From Bacteroidota bacterium (GTDB lineage: Bacteria > Bacteroidota > Bacteroidia > B-17B0 > Aurantibacillaceae), in the NCBI GenBank assembly GCA_013298715.1, contig JAAFIQ010000017.1, forward strand, positions 22,920 through 86,919: a stretch of 64,000 nucleotides of DNA, in the 5' to 3' direction. Made by a program: the position numbers and the translations under genes. Below, piece by piece: positions 36,594-46,101 of the stretch. The notes below the pieces were generated by a model that saw nothing but the letters and a program-made list of their open reading frames with translations, searched no databases and was not told the origin of the DNA. Within the stretch, counting starts at the first letter, position 1; each line of letters opens with the position of its first letter.

Positions 36594-36872
36594 GGTTCAC
36601 TCAAAAACGCAAATTTGCCAATTAAAAGGAGATTTGAGGGTTAAATCCATTTTTATATGCAAAGTTTTTTAAACTCTTTTGCGAAAATCCTTACAGATAA
36701 AAATAGGGTTTTCTTTGCGTTTTTGGCTTGATAAAAATTAACTGACTCGTCGTTAGCCCTGCTTGCCGCAGGCAGGTCAGCTCGAAGTATTTCTATACAC
36801 CTTCACTTCGCTGCCCGTGCCCGCCGTAGGCAGGTCGATTCAGTTAATTTTTATACATTTTGAGTGAAACCT
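36592..36872 (+). mobile_element. Non-autonomous inverted-repeat element (MITE-like), copy 1
   Basis: This 281-bp element has terminal inverted repeats AGGGTTCACTCAAAA and TTTTGAGTGAAACCT and a 4-bp target duplication AATT (36588-36591 and 36873-36876). It contains a nested inverted repeat ATAAAAATTAACTGA ... TCAGTTAATTTTTAT and no ORF. It fills the gap between convergent mtaB and the patatin gene. Its sequence matches the element at 47817-48077 in inverted orientation. The transposase that mobilises it is unknown. Confidence 0.85.
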
Positions 36873-36874
36873 AA

Positions 36875-39175
36875 TTAATCAATACTTTTTTTATTAAAAA
36901 TAATATACCCAAAATGGAAAAAAACTGAAATTGGTGTAGGGTTTTTATCATAATAGTTTAAGCCAATACTAATTGGACCAACAGGGGTTGTATATACAAC
37001 GGTAGCGTTCCCTAAAAGGTATTGATTTAACAGAGGTATTGAATATTTAGATCCTCCTGATTCGGTTTTTAGGATAGAATTAATTGGCTGAAAGAGATAG
37101 GCCTCAAAACGAATATCGAAATTTTTAAAAGGTGTTGTTACCGTTTTAAAACCACCTGAAACGTATTGATGCGCCCTATAATCTTCTATAAAAATTGTTT
37201 GTGTTTCGGGCATTGGGTTAAATGCTGGAGCAGATAAAATAGAGGCCTGATAATTTCTAAAAAATCCCTGCGATGAATACACGCCTTCGGCAAAAACACC
37301 AAGTTTAAACCACTTAAAGGTTCGAATATATTGCTCGAAAGTGAATTTTAATTGAAGCCAGTTTGGATGCGGTCGATTTATTTCAACCACAGTATCGCTG
37401 CTTGTGTTTCCTGGATAGTAGCTCTCAAAACCAGTTAAAAATCGGGCACGCGCGTTAAGGTACATTCCTTCAGTGGCGTACATTTTACGGTTTAAAGTAT
37501 TAATGTTATAATTCGCTTGGCCATACCAATAATCAAAATAGGTTTTATCGGTAGTATCCAACTTGGAGAATTGATCGTTTTGATAATAAAAATTACTCCA
37601 CTCGGTAAAACCACCTGCCATATTGAATTGCGAAATGTTGCCAACAGGGATTCCAACTTTTAGTTCAGCGTATTTATCTTCCTGAACCAAATAAGCAGGG
37701 CGTTGTAAGTTATAAAACAAGGCGCTACTACTAAAATAATCCCAGCGACTAAAACATGCGTTAGGTTCAATAAAAAACGGCAATCTACCAGGGAAGTCAA
37801 ACCTTACTCTTGCAAAAGATCCAGTATGGAGTTTTCCTAAATAACCGTTGGCATAAGTACTTATGCCAATTTTGCCAAGATAATTGTACTGAATTCCAAG
37901 AAAGGCCTCGCTTACAGGTTTATTGGATATGATAGCCCCTACATCAATATAGAATGGCTTTTCTGTTTTCCCAGTTAGTTTTAATTTATAATTCCCGGAT
38001 ACAGAATCAAGGATAGCAACTGGAAAAAGTGTTCGCACTTTATCATCACTTAACAACTTAAAATAGCGTTTCTTTAAATAGTGTAATGGAAAAGGCTTGT
38101 TCCTAAAAAACAAACTACGTTTAATAAAATTTGATTGATTAGTAGTAAAACCAATAATTTCTATTTTATCAAATATAATTTTTTCTGGTGTATTTTGTTG
38201 CCTAATTTTTTTTCGCTTAGCTTGCAACTCCTCTTGCGTAATTAGGTTTGCAACTTGCTTTTTAATAGTTGCTAATTGCCTTATAGTTGATGCATATCCA
38301 CTATCAATCAAACGTTGTGCGTTTTCAAAGTTAAACAAACTTACATCGCTCCAAGGCTCTATTAAAACGCCGTTTTCGCCTATTGGTTTAAAGTTTGCTT
38401 TGTTTGTAAGTAAATTTCTTAGTTGTAAATATAAATCGTCTTCATCTGGTGCAGTGCTTGGTTCGGCTACGTTACAGCCAATTATATAATCTGGTTTAAA
38501 CTCCTCCATCATTACATCTGTTGGGAAATTATTATAAAGACCGCCATCGAATAACAACTTACCATCTATTGAAATTGGGCGCAAATAAAAGGGATAACTC
38601 ATACTAGCCCTAACAGCCGATGGTAAATCGCCGCTTCTAAAAACTACCGATTTTTTATCTTCAATATCAGATGCTACACATCTAAATGGAATCATTAAAC
38701 TATCAAAGTTACTTTTACTAGTGTTAGAGATTCCTGTAAAAACCTCCATTAAATAATAATCAATAGGAATGGAATTAATTAAATTGGTGGGTAAATTTTT
38801 TAAATATGGATTTTTAAGATTTAACTTAATTGGTACTAATGCTGCATAATCCTCTCGCTTTTTAAGCAAATAGTTATACTTTGCAGGTAAATCACCTTTA
38901 GTTACATTTTTAAAAAATTCTGCTTTTACAATTTGTTCAATTTCTTTCGGAGAATAACCAGCGGCATAGTATGCCCCTATTAAGCTACCAATCGAAGTTC
39001 CAGCAATATAATTGATTGGTACATTATTATCCTCTAACGCTTTAAGCACACCAATATGTACCAAGCCACTTGCCCCACCGCCGCTTAATACCAAACCAAC
39101 TTTTTGAGCTTTGATTTTAAATTGCGCCAGAAATAAGAACAAAAAAAGCAGAAAATATCTTGCTATAACAGTCAA
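36875..39175 (-). CDS. Patatin-like phospholipase fused to an outer-membrane beta-barrel
   Basis: The 766-residue protein has a signal peptide (about 1-23), then a patatin domain with the oxyanion motif LSGGGASGL (30-38), nucleophile Ser61 in GTSIG and the dyad aspartate in FDGGLYNN (about 213). A POTRA-like segment (about 330-405) and a C-terminal 16-strand-like barrel follow. This is the PlpD/type Vd-like design found in Bacteroidota, predicted to hydrolyse phospholipids at the cell envelope. The stop codon lies partly in the target duplication of the adjacent inverted-repeat element. Confidence 0.88.
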   Translation of the reverse strand: MTVIARYFLLFLFLFLAQFKIKAQKVGLVLSGGGASGLVHIGVLKALEDNNVPINYIAGTSIGSLIGAYYAAGYSPKEIEQIVKAEFFKNVTKGDLPAKYNYLLKKREDYAALVPIKLNLKNPYLKNLPTNLINSIPIDYYLMEVFTGISNTSKSNFDSLMIPFRCVASDIEDKKSVVFRSGDLPSAVRASMSYPFYLRPISIDGKLLFDGGLYNNFPTDVMMEEFKPDYIIGCNVAEPSTAPDEDDLYLQLRNLLTNKANFKPIGENGVLIEPWSDVSLFNFENAQRLIDSGYASTIRQLATIKKQVANLITQEELQAKRKKIRQQNTPEKIIFDKIEIIGFTTNQSNFIKRSLFFRNKPFPLHYLKKRYFKLLSDDKVRTLFPVAILDSVSGNYKLKLTGKTEKPFYIDVGAIISNKPVSEAFLGIQYNYLGKIGISTYANGYLGKLHTGSFARVRFDFPGRLPFFIEPNACFSRWDYFSSSALFYNLQRPAYLVQEDKYAELKVGIPVGNISQFNMAGGFTEWSNFYYQNDQFSKLDTTDKTYFDYWYGQANYNINTLNRKMYATEGMYLNARARFLTGFESYYPGNTSSDTVVEINRPHPNWLQLKFTFEQYIRTFKWFKLGVFAEGVYSSQGFFRNYQASILSAPAFNPMPETQTIFIEDYRAHQYVSGGFKTVTTPFKNFDIRFEAYLFQPINSILKTESGGSKYSIPLLNQYLLGNATVVYTTPVGPISIGLNYYDKNPTPISVFFHFGYIIFNKKSID

Positions 39176-39279
39176 TTTTAACTTGGTCTTTAATATTTTA
39201 AACTTAGGCTAAAATAAGTAATTAATTACTTATTTCTAAAGATATTAATTATATTCGCTTACTTAAATTTAAAGGGCAA

Positions 39280-40359
39280 GTGCTAAAATTTATTCTTAAA
39301 AAGATTGGGTATGGTGTTATGGTACTTTTTGGAGTTCTTACTACCATCTTTTTTTTATTTAACGTTCTACCCGGCGACCCTGCCACAGTAATTCTTGGAC
39401 AGCGCGCAACCAAAGAGTCGGTGGAAGCTATACATAAAGATTTAGGAACCGACAAACCTATTACCGTACAATACTTTTTTTACCTAAATGATTTATCGCC
39501 TATAAGCTTTCACAATCACAAAGATGATAACAATTTATGGTACTTAAACCCTAAAAAGTATAGTTGGACCCCAATAGCTACCATTGGCGAGAGCAATGTA
39601 ATGGTTTTAAAAATTCCTTATTTAAGACAGAGCTATATTACAAAAAGAAATGTTTCTGAAATTATAATTGATACTTTACCAGAAACTGCAGTATTAGCGT
39701 TCACATCAATTGTAATTGCTAGTATAATAGGTATTTTTTTAGGTATTGTTACCGCAATAAAAAAGAATACATGGTTGGATAAAAGTGTTTTTACATTAGC
39801 CACAATTTTTGGAATGAGTGCGCCGTCTTATCTGTCAGGCTTGGTAATTATGTGGTTGTTTGGTTATATTTTGTCGGATTATACAGGTTTAGACCCCTCG
39901 GGGAGTTTAATTTATGTAGATGAGTGGGATGGAGAAATAATCAAATTAAAAAACCTTATTTTACCGGCAATTACACTTGGACTGAGACCATTAAGCATTG
40001 TTATCCAACTAACAAGAAGTTCTTTTTTGGATGTTTTATCACAAGACTACATACGAACTGCTAAGGCCAAAGGATTAAGTACTACAAAAATAATTATTAA
40101 ACATGCTCTAAAAAATGCGCTAAACCCTGTGGTAACAGCAATTTCTGGTTGGTTTGCTGGCTTAATGGCAGGCGCGGTGTTTGTAGAAAAAGTATTTGAT
40201 TGGAAAGGAATTGGTAACCAAGTGGTAGATGCTTTGAGTAAAAATGATTTGCCTGTTGTAATGGGAGCCACCTTAATTTTTGCAACCATATTTGTTTTGA
40301 TAAACATTATAGTTGATATTGTTTACGGTATTTTAGACCCACGTGTTCGATTAAAATAA
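39280..40359 (+). CDS. DppB/OppB-type ABC transporter permease
   Basis: The 359-residue protein has about six membrane helices (first at about 8-28), the family N-terminus VLFGVLTTIFFLFNVLPGDP, and the EAA-like loop DYIRTAKAKGLSTTKIIIKHA (about 251-271, shown here in part) that contacts the ATPase. The start is a GTG; no ATG lies upstream in frame. No DppC permease, ATPase or binding protein gene is adjacent, so the rest of the peptide transporter must be elsewhere. It precedes tpiA by 4 bp and is probably co-transcribed. Confidence 0.9.
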   Translation: MLKFILKKIGYGVMVLFGVLTTIFFLFNVLPGDPATVILGQRATKESVEAIHKDLGTDKPITVQYFFYLNDLSPISFHNHKDDNNLWYLNPKKYSWTPIATIGESNVMVLKIPYLRQSYITKRNVSEIIIDTLPETAVLAFTSIVIASIIGIFLGIVTAIKKNTWLDKSVFTLATIFGMSAPSYLSGLVIMWLFGYILSDYTGLDPSGSLIYVDEWDGEIIKLKNLILPAITLGLRPLSIVIQLTRSSFLDVLSQDYIRTAKAKGLSTTKIIIKHALKNALNPVVTAISGWFAGLMAGAVFVEKVFDWKGIGNQVVDALSKNDLPVVMGATLIFATIFVLINIIVDIVYGILDPRVRLK

Positions 40360-40363
40360 GCTA

Positions 40364-41119
40364 ATGAGTAGAAAAAAAATAGTAGCTGGTAATTGGAAAA
40401 TGAATTCTACCTTGAAAGAAGCCAAAGATTTGGTTTCGGCAATAGTAAAAAACAAACCATTAAATCAGAAATCAACTTGCATAATTTTTCCTCCATTTGT
40501 TTATTTGCCTGAATTAATAAAGCTATTTGGTAAAGAAATTTCATTTGGAGCGCAAAACTGTAGCTCTTTCAAAAAAGGTGCTTATACAGGTGAAGTAAGC
40601 GCTGAAATGCTGGCAGATATTTGTTGTGAGTATGTATTAATTGGTCATAGCGAACGAAGATCTTATTTTAATGAAACTAGCGAACAACTAATTGATAAAA
40701 TTAAATTGGCATTACAACATAAATTAAAGGTTATTTTTTGTTTTGGAGAATTACTTAAAGATAGAGAAGCCAACACCCAATTTAATGTTGTTGAAGAACA
40801 ATTGCTTAGTGTTTTAAAAAAGTTAAATGAAAAAGAGCTTAAACAGATAACCCTAGCTTACGAACCTGTTTGGGCAATTGGTACTGGACTTACTGCTACA
40901 CCAAATCAAGCAGAGGAGATGCATTTCTTTATAAGAACTAGCCTACAAAATAATTTTGGTGCTGAATACGCAAACAGTGTTCAAATTTTATATGGCGGAA
41001 GTTGTAACGCAACAAATGCAGAGGAATTATTCTCTTGCCCAAATGTTGATGGAGGGCTAATAGGCGGGGCCAGTTTAAAGGGCAATGATTTCGTGAGTAT
41101 TATTAAAGCGAGTTTGTAA
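40364..41119 (+). CDS. tpiA: Triosephosphate isomerase
   Basis: Interconverts dihydroxyacetone phosphate and glyceraldehyde 3-phosphate in glycolysis. The 251 residues include GNWKMN with the catalytic Lys13, IGHSERR with the electrophilic His (about 96), YEPVWAIGTG with the catalytic Glu (about 168), and the C-terminal phosphate-binding GGSCNATNAEEL and GGLIGGASL. Length is standard. It lies 4 bp after the dppB-like gene and ends 52 bp from a convergent gene. Confidence 0.97.
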   Translation: MSRKKIVAGNWKMNSTLKEAKDLVSAIVKNKPLNQKSTCIIFPPFVYLPELIKLFGKEISFGAQNCSSFKKGAYTGEVSAEMLADICCEYVLIGHSERRSYFNETSEQLIDKIKLALQHKLKVIFCFGELLKDREANTQFNVVEEQLLSVLKKLNEKELKQITLAYEPVWAIGTGLTATPNQAEEMHFFIRTSLQNNFGAEYANSVQILYGGSCNATNAEELFSCPNVDGGLIGGASLKGNDFVSIIKASL

Positions 41120-41171
41120 TTTCCTAATCCTTATTCATCTCTTCAATTTTGATTCTACACAAAAACTTTTC

Positions 41172-44100
41172 TTAAAAAAACGCTCGTATTTGAGCTCCAC
41201 CCAAATGAACTGGTAAACCGGTTGCGGTCTTTCTGCCATTATAGTTTATTGATACTTGAATGTTGTTGTTTAAATTGCGTTGATAGGTTAATTCCCACGT
41301 AAAGTTTCTCCCAATGTTTAGCGCACTTAACATTTCGTAGGCAATTGCTGAATTTTCTATATCATTGTACTTAATTAAAACAAAATCAGCGCGCCCAATT
41401 AAACTGCCTTTTTCAGCTTGATTGTATTTTAACTCGAGCGCAACATTGTTGATAAAAGCCTTTTGAAAACCATCCTTAATACTATTTTTTTTCTCGATGT
41501 ACTTATAAATACCACTAACTCTAAATTGCGTGTTAGGTTGGTAGCTTAGCTTATTCTCTGTTTCTGTCCCATTAATTAAATAATTACGCACACTAAAAAA
41601 CGCAGATGTGTTTCCTTTATCCCCATAACTCATTACACTATTAAATGTAAAATCACGCAAAAAGTTTAAACGCAATCGTAATTCATGATTATACAAAGTT
41701 TTTGTTTCAATACCGTTTACCAATAACTGACGATTTTTATTATTTGTAAACACGTAATCAGCACCAAAAACAGCAGAACTTTGGTTAAAAAAAACACTCG
41801 CTCTTAAATTATTGTTAGCCGCCAAAACAAGCGTATCAAACGGATTAAAAAATGGATTATAATTATTGTTATCTCTATTATCAGTTGTTTTATTATCTCT
41901 TCTATAAGTAGTTTGCAAAACAAAACGGGTAATAAGTTTTTGAATTTTATTTTTAGGGGATTTAATTACTGAGCTAGGACGAAGGGTTGAGGTTAAGCTT
42001 AATTGATTTTGTAAAACTTTTATGTAAGAATTTGTTGGCGTATAAATTCGTATAAACCTTGCCTGGTCTGTAAATTGAGCAATTTCAAACTCATTTAATT
42101 GTTTTTGTTTATCACCATTGTAATCAATCCAACTGTATTGACCTTGACCAGGAGCAACCTCAATATAATAAAACTCTCGACGGTTCTCTAAACCATAACC
42201 TGCTTCATAAAAAAGCGAAGCGGTAATTAATCCTTTAAAGTAACGTGGGTTGTATTCCAACCGCCCAAGCACAGTATTGTCGGGCTTTAAAAAACTTCCA
42301 ACCGTATTTTTTAATTCTAACTTACGGTAAGTAACAAATAATGATATAGGATTATTTTTTATAGCATAAATGGATGTTTGCAGGCCAATATTTTGTGCAA
42401 ACGTACTATCTTTTAAAGAATTGCCATAGTTTAATTTATCTCTACGCTCTTTGTAAAATAATTTTGTTCTAATTTTTGTAGTATCGGTTGTACTGGCGCT
42501 TCCCTCCCACTCCCAAAAATTGTAGGCGCGAGGTAAAAGCGAATCGGAAAACGTTTTTTTGAATAAATTATTTTCAAATTCATCATTAAATGCAAATTTT
42601 ATTTTTGAAATTGTTTGTGAAATTGAAATTTTGTGTCGATAAAATTCTGTTTTTTGAAATTGAAAACCATCGTTTGTTTGTAAAAAACTTCCAATATAGT
42701 TGGCTCCAAATTTTTTATACTTATAGTTAGAAACCGCCCCGTGTTTAATCCCAGAGTAATTAGTTCCTTCATTAAATGAGCTAATATTATAACTTATTAA
42801 ATTCCCTTTTTTAGAAACCAATCCTACATCTGCATTAGAAATATGTTGATCGTTAATAAGCAAACTACTCAGTGGGCGGTTCCAATCCCTCTCAAACTCT
42901 ATACTTCTAAAGCGTTCTATTTGATTAAATCTGTTCTGTACGTATTCATAACTTAAATTATAAAAAAATTTACTTTTTTGTTTTGATGAATCAGGTTTTA
43001 AAAAAGTAAAATTTTTGCTAACAAATTTAAACCCACCCGCTTCGTCGTTTCCTTTATCAAACTTGCTGAATCGATTAATATCATTTTTTGTATAAGCGCC
43101 TTCAATATTTATTACGTGCAATGGTGTAAAACTATAATTAATACCAGCGGTAACCATTTGCTGTTGTTTAGGTGTAACTAAGGGGATAATGGGTTCAAAA
43201 TTTCCTTGCGGTACGCCATTTATAGGCGCCAACCATTTGTATACACGTCCATTAGCATTACTTAATTCTTGAATGTAATTTCCATTATTAATTCCAACAT
43301 TACTAAATTTTAATCGGTACTTGGCACTATCTGCATTTGTACTGTATACATAAACATCTTTGTATACTATCGAATTTACAAGCGAATCCTTTTTCCAATA
43401 AAAAACATCGCTGTTATTAAACTGTGCTAGCTCCGCCCCGCTTGCAATAGCTTTAGATAAAGTATCGCCAACATTAATTAAAATATTTTTTTGTGGCTGC
43501 GTTAGTGATTGTTGTAAAGGCCTGTTTTTATTATCCTGTTCGCTAAAAAAATTCAAATAAACTGTTCCTTTATTAAACTCAACATTCTCACTAAAATGTG
43601 TTAATGAGCGGGCGTAATTTCGCTCTGCATATTGAAACTCACAAACGATACGTTTATCTTTTGTTATTTGTTGTTTAGCCGTAAACGTAATTTCACCTGT
43701 GTTGTAATCAATTATGTAATCGTTTTCTTGTCCGCGTTGTAAAAGTTTCCCGTCAATATAAATTTTTTCTGTTCCGCTTAACACAATAATAAATAATTCA
43801 TTTTCCGAACCGCGTAATCTGTAAGGTCCTTGGTTATTTTCAATTCCAAAAAACACCATACGCGAAAATTTACCTCTGGATACCGCACCAGCTAAAGAAG
43901 TTGTAAATTTTAATTGCTTATTATTTTTTAAAGTATCCACGTACCTATTTTCAAAATAACCACCTTGCGCGCGCTTATAATAATTCATAAAATAGCCATT
44001 ACTAGGTTTAGATAATTGGTAATCGCCCACAATTAATTTATTATTAGCGTTGTTTATCTGTACAAATACTTTATCAAACTCCTGTAATTGTGCGGTGGTA

Positions 44101-44675
44101 CCATCAGCTTGAAAAGGGATGTTATTATCCGTAGCCGCTAAGAGCAAATCAATATCTTGTGTTAATTTACCACTTACTTGTAAATTCAAATTTGAGTTTA
44201 CAACAACATCTTGGGTAGTACCAAAATTTATTCCTCTGCTAATGTTACCGTTTTTGGATAAACCATCCTTTTCGAATAAGGCAGTTGATGTAGTTGTTGT
44301 TGCCCCAAATTGGATTAAAAATGGGTTATCTGGTCGGTAAAGGTTTTGAGCAAGTGCTCGTGCATCTTTATTGAAATATTTTTTTTCGAAGTTATACGGA
44401 AATCGTTGATAGTTAATAATTAAAGAATCTGGTTTTATTGCTGGGAAAATGAGTGCGTGTTTTCTGTAATCAATTCTATAATTCATAAGTGTATCAAATA
44501 CTGGGAAAGTTTGAAAGCTTACACTCCCAGGCACTAAACTTAAAGAATCTAAAACAATTGTATCGGTAACATAAGTGATTTTTTTTGTTTGATAAGGATT
44601 AAATAATTGCGCCTGAACGTCAACTAAATTGAACATTAAATATAAAAAAATGTATAATTTCCTTTTAAAACGCAC
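41172..44675 (-). CDS. Large outer-membrane beta-barrel protein of unknown function
   Basis: The 1167-residue protein has a signal peptide (about 1-22, ending VDVQAQ) and a body rich in alternating aromatic and polar strands ending in aromatic residues (GGAQIRAFF), as expected for an outer-membrane barrel. The region GNISRGINFGTTQDVVVNSN and LNLQVSGKLTQDIDLLLAAT (about 145-185) resembles stretches of the T9SS translocon SprA, but the protein is half its length. I know similar unnamed Bacteroidota proteins but no function. It is divergent from yihY. Confidence 0.7.
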   Translation of the reverse strand: MRFKRKLYIFLYLMFNLVDVQAQLFNPYQTKKITYVTDTIVLDSLSLVPGSVSFQTFPVFDTLMNYRIDYRKHALIFPAIKPDSLIINYQRFPYNFEKKYFNKDARALAQNLYRPDNPFLIQFGATTTTSTALFEKDGLSKNGNISRGINFGTTQDVVVNSNLNLQVSGKLTQDIDLLLAATDNNIPFQADGTTAQLQEFDKVFVQINNANNKLIVGDYQLSKPSNGYFMNYYKRAQGGYFENRYVDTLKNNKQLKFTTSLAGAVSRGKFSRMVFFGIENNQGPYRLRGSENELFIIVLSGTEKIYIDGKLLQRGQENDYIIDYNTGEITFTAKQQITKDKRIVCEFQYAERNYARSLTHFSENVEFNKGTVYLNFFSEQDNKNRPLQQSLTQPQKNILINVGDTLSKAIASGAELAQFNNSDVFYWKKDSLVNSIVYKDVYVYSTNADSAKYRLKFSNVGINNGNYIQELSNANGRVYKWLAPINGVPQGNFEPIIPLVTPKQQQMVTAGINYSFTPLHVINIEGAYTKNDINRFSKFDKGNDEAGGFKFVSKNFTFLKPDSSKQKSKFFYNLSYEYVQNRFNQIERFRSIEFERDWNRPLSSLLINDQHISNADVGLVSKKGNLISYNISSFNEGTNYSGIKHGAVSNYKYKKFGANYIGSFLQTNDGFQFQKTEFYRHKISISQTISKIKFAFNDEFENNLFKKTFSDSLLPRAYNFWEWEGSASTTDTTKIRTKLFYKERRDKLNYGNSLKDSTFAQNIGLQTSIYAIKNNPISLFVTYRKLELKNTVGSFLKPDNTVLGRLEYNPRYFKGLITASLFYEAGYGLENRREFYYIEVAPGQGQYSWIDYNGDKQKQLNEFEIAQFTDQARFIRIYTPTNSYIKVLQNQLSLTSTLRPSSVIKSPKNKIQKLITRFVLQTTYRRDNKTTDNRDNNNYNPFFNPFDTLVLAANNNLRASVFFNQSSAVFGADYVFTNNKNRQLLVNGIETKTLYNHELRLRLNFLRDFTFNSVMSYGDKGNTSAFFSVRNYLINGTETENKLSYQPNTQFRVSGIYKYIEKKNSIKDGFQKAFINNVALELKYNQAEKGSLIGRADFVLIKYNDIENSAIAYEMLSALNIGRNFTWELTYQRNLNNNIQVSINYNGRKTATGLPVHLGGAQIRAFF

Positions 44676-44778
44676 TTTGTGGTAACGATTTTAAAGGTAA
44701 TAAATTGTAGGGAAAGCGTTGTAAATAAAACCTAAAGCAAATTTTATTACAAGCATATTTTTAGTATTTTTGTTAGGT

Positions 44779-46101
44779 ATGCCAAATCTAATTACGGTAG
44801 TAAAAAAGTCCTGGGAATTTGTAAGCCACAGCATGTGGCACATACGTATATCGAAAGTTGATAAACGCCAAGGTTTTTTTATTAAACAACTACGTATTGT
44901 AAGTTTAGCAATACAAGGTTTTAACGAAGATAAATGTTTAACAAAGGCATCGGCACTCACTTTTTATACTTTGTTTTCTATAGTTCCTGTTTTGGCACTT
45001 GTATTTGCTATTGCTAAAGGTTTTGGCTACGATGAATATTTAAAAACCCAAATCGCAAATAGCTACCAAGAGTATTCAAGTGTTTTAAACCAGGCATTTG
45101 TTTATGCCGACTCATTACTATCAACCACTAAAGGCGGTATTATTGCTGGATTTGGAACGGTTTTATTGCTTTGGAGCGTGATGAAATTATTGGTAAGTAT
45201 TGAAGATAGCTTTAATGAAATTTGGGAAATTAAAAAAGGGAGAACTTGGATAAGAAAAATTACAGATTACTTAACCATAATGCTTGTTAGTCCTTTATTT
45301 TTGATAGTTGCAGGCGGCTTAAATGTTGCCATAAGCACCAAACTTGGGAGCATTACTTTTTTAGGCCCATTAAGCATTATACTCATTCGTTTAATTGCTT
45401 TTGCTATGATTACCGCTGTTTTTACGTTTGTATATATGGTTTTACCCAACACAAAGGTAAATTTCAAGTCGGCAGCTTCAGCAGCGTTAATAGCCTCAAT
45501 ATTATTTGAAATTTTACAGTGGGCATATATAAAATTTCAAATCGGAGCAAATCACCTTAATGCTATTTATGGTGGTTTTGCGGCCTTACCGCTCTTTTTA
45601 ATTTGGATACAATATAGTTGGTATGTAGTTTTGTTCGGTGCAGAAGTAGCTTTTGCAAATCAAAATGTTGATCATTATGAACTTGAAAACGAAATTAAGA
45701 ATTTAAGCGTACGTTATAAAAAGGCTGTATCATTAATGATTGCAAACTTAGTATCAAAACGCTTTTACAATAACGAAGCGTCGCTAACCGCCTTTGAAAT
45801 AGCCGAAACTTTAGATTTGCCAATGCGATTGGCTCGAAATATAATAAACGAATTTGTTGAAACAGGTATTTTTGTGGAAGTAAATAAAGAAGATAACAAA
45901 GAAATTGTTTACCAACCAGGAATAACTGAAAGCAAATTTACTGTAAAATATATATTTGATACCCTTGACAACAGAGGTATTAATACCTTACCTATATCTA
46001 ATACCAATGAGTTTGAACACATTAAAGAGTTGATGGAAAGAATTGATAAGTCAAGTAACAATGAGCTAGGTAGTCTTTTTGTAAAAGATTTAGTAAACTA
46101 A
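44779..46101 (+). CDS. YihY/virulence factor BrkB family membrane protein
   Basis: The protein has about six membrane helices (from about residue 57) and the family motif KASALTFYTLFSIVPVLALV, with DSFNEIWEIKKGRTW and YGGFAALPLFLIWIQYSW later. Residues after about 300 form a cytoplasmic winged-helix-like region (TAFEIAETLDLPMRLARNII). I chose the ATG at 44779 (440 residues) over an in-frame TTG three codons upstream. A TATTTTTG box ends 6 bp before this ATG. Function is unknown despite the old RNase BN label. It overlaps the next gene by one base (TAATG). Confidence 0.88.
   Translation: MPNLITVVKKSWEFVSHSMWHIRISKVDKRQGFFIKQLRIVSLAIQGFNEDKCLTKASALTFYTLFSIVPVLALVFAIAKGFGYDEYLKTQIANSYQEYSSVLNQAFVYADSLLSTTKGGIIAGFGTVLLLWSVMKLLVSIEDSFNEIWEIKKGRTWIRKITDYLTIMLVSPLFLIVAGGLNVAISTKLGSITFLGPLSIILIRLIAFAMITAVFTFVYMVLPNTKVNFKSAASAALIASILFEILQWAYIKFQIGANHLNAIYGGFAALPLFLIWIQYSWYVVLFGAEVAFANQNVDHYELENEIKNLSVRYKKAVSLMIANLVSKRFYNNEASLTAFEIAETLDLPMRLARNIINEFVETGIFVEVNKEDNKEIVYQPGITESKFTVKYIFDTLDNRGINTLPISNTNEFEHIKELMERIDKSSNNELGSLFVKDLVN

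Noticed and set aside
36594..36874. Simple bidirectional terminator for mtaB and the patatin gene
   Set aside because: The structure is a 281-bp element with terminal inverted repeats, target duplication and a second genomic copy, so mobile origin explains it better, though it may also terminate transcription.
41172..44675. Calling this gene sprA
   Set aside because: SprA is about 2400 residues; only short segments are similar and the rest cannot be matched by eye.
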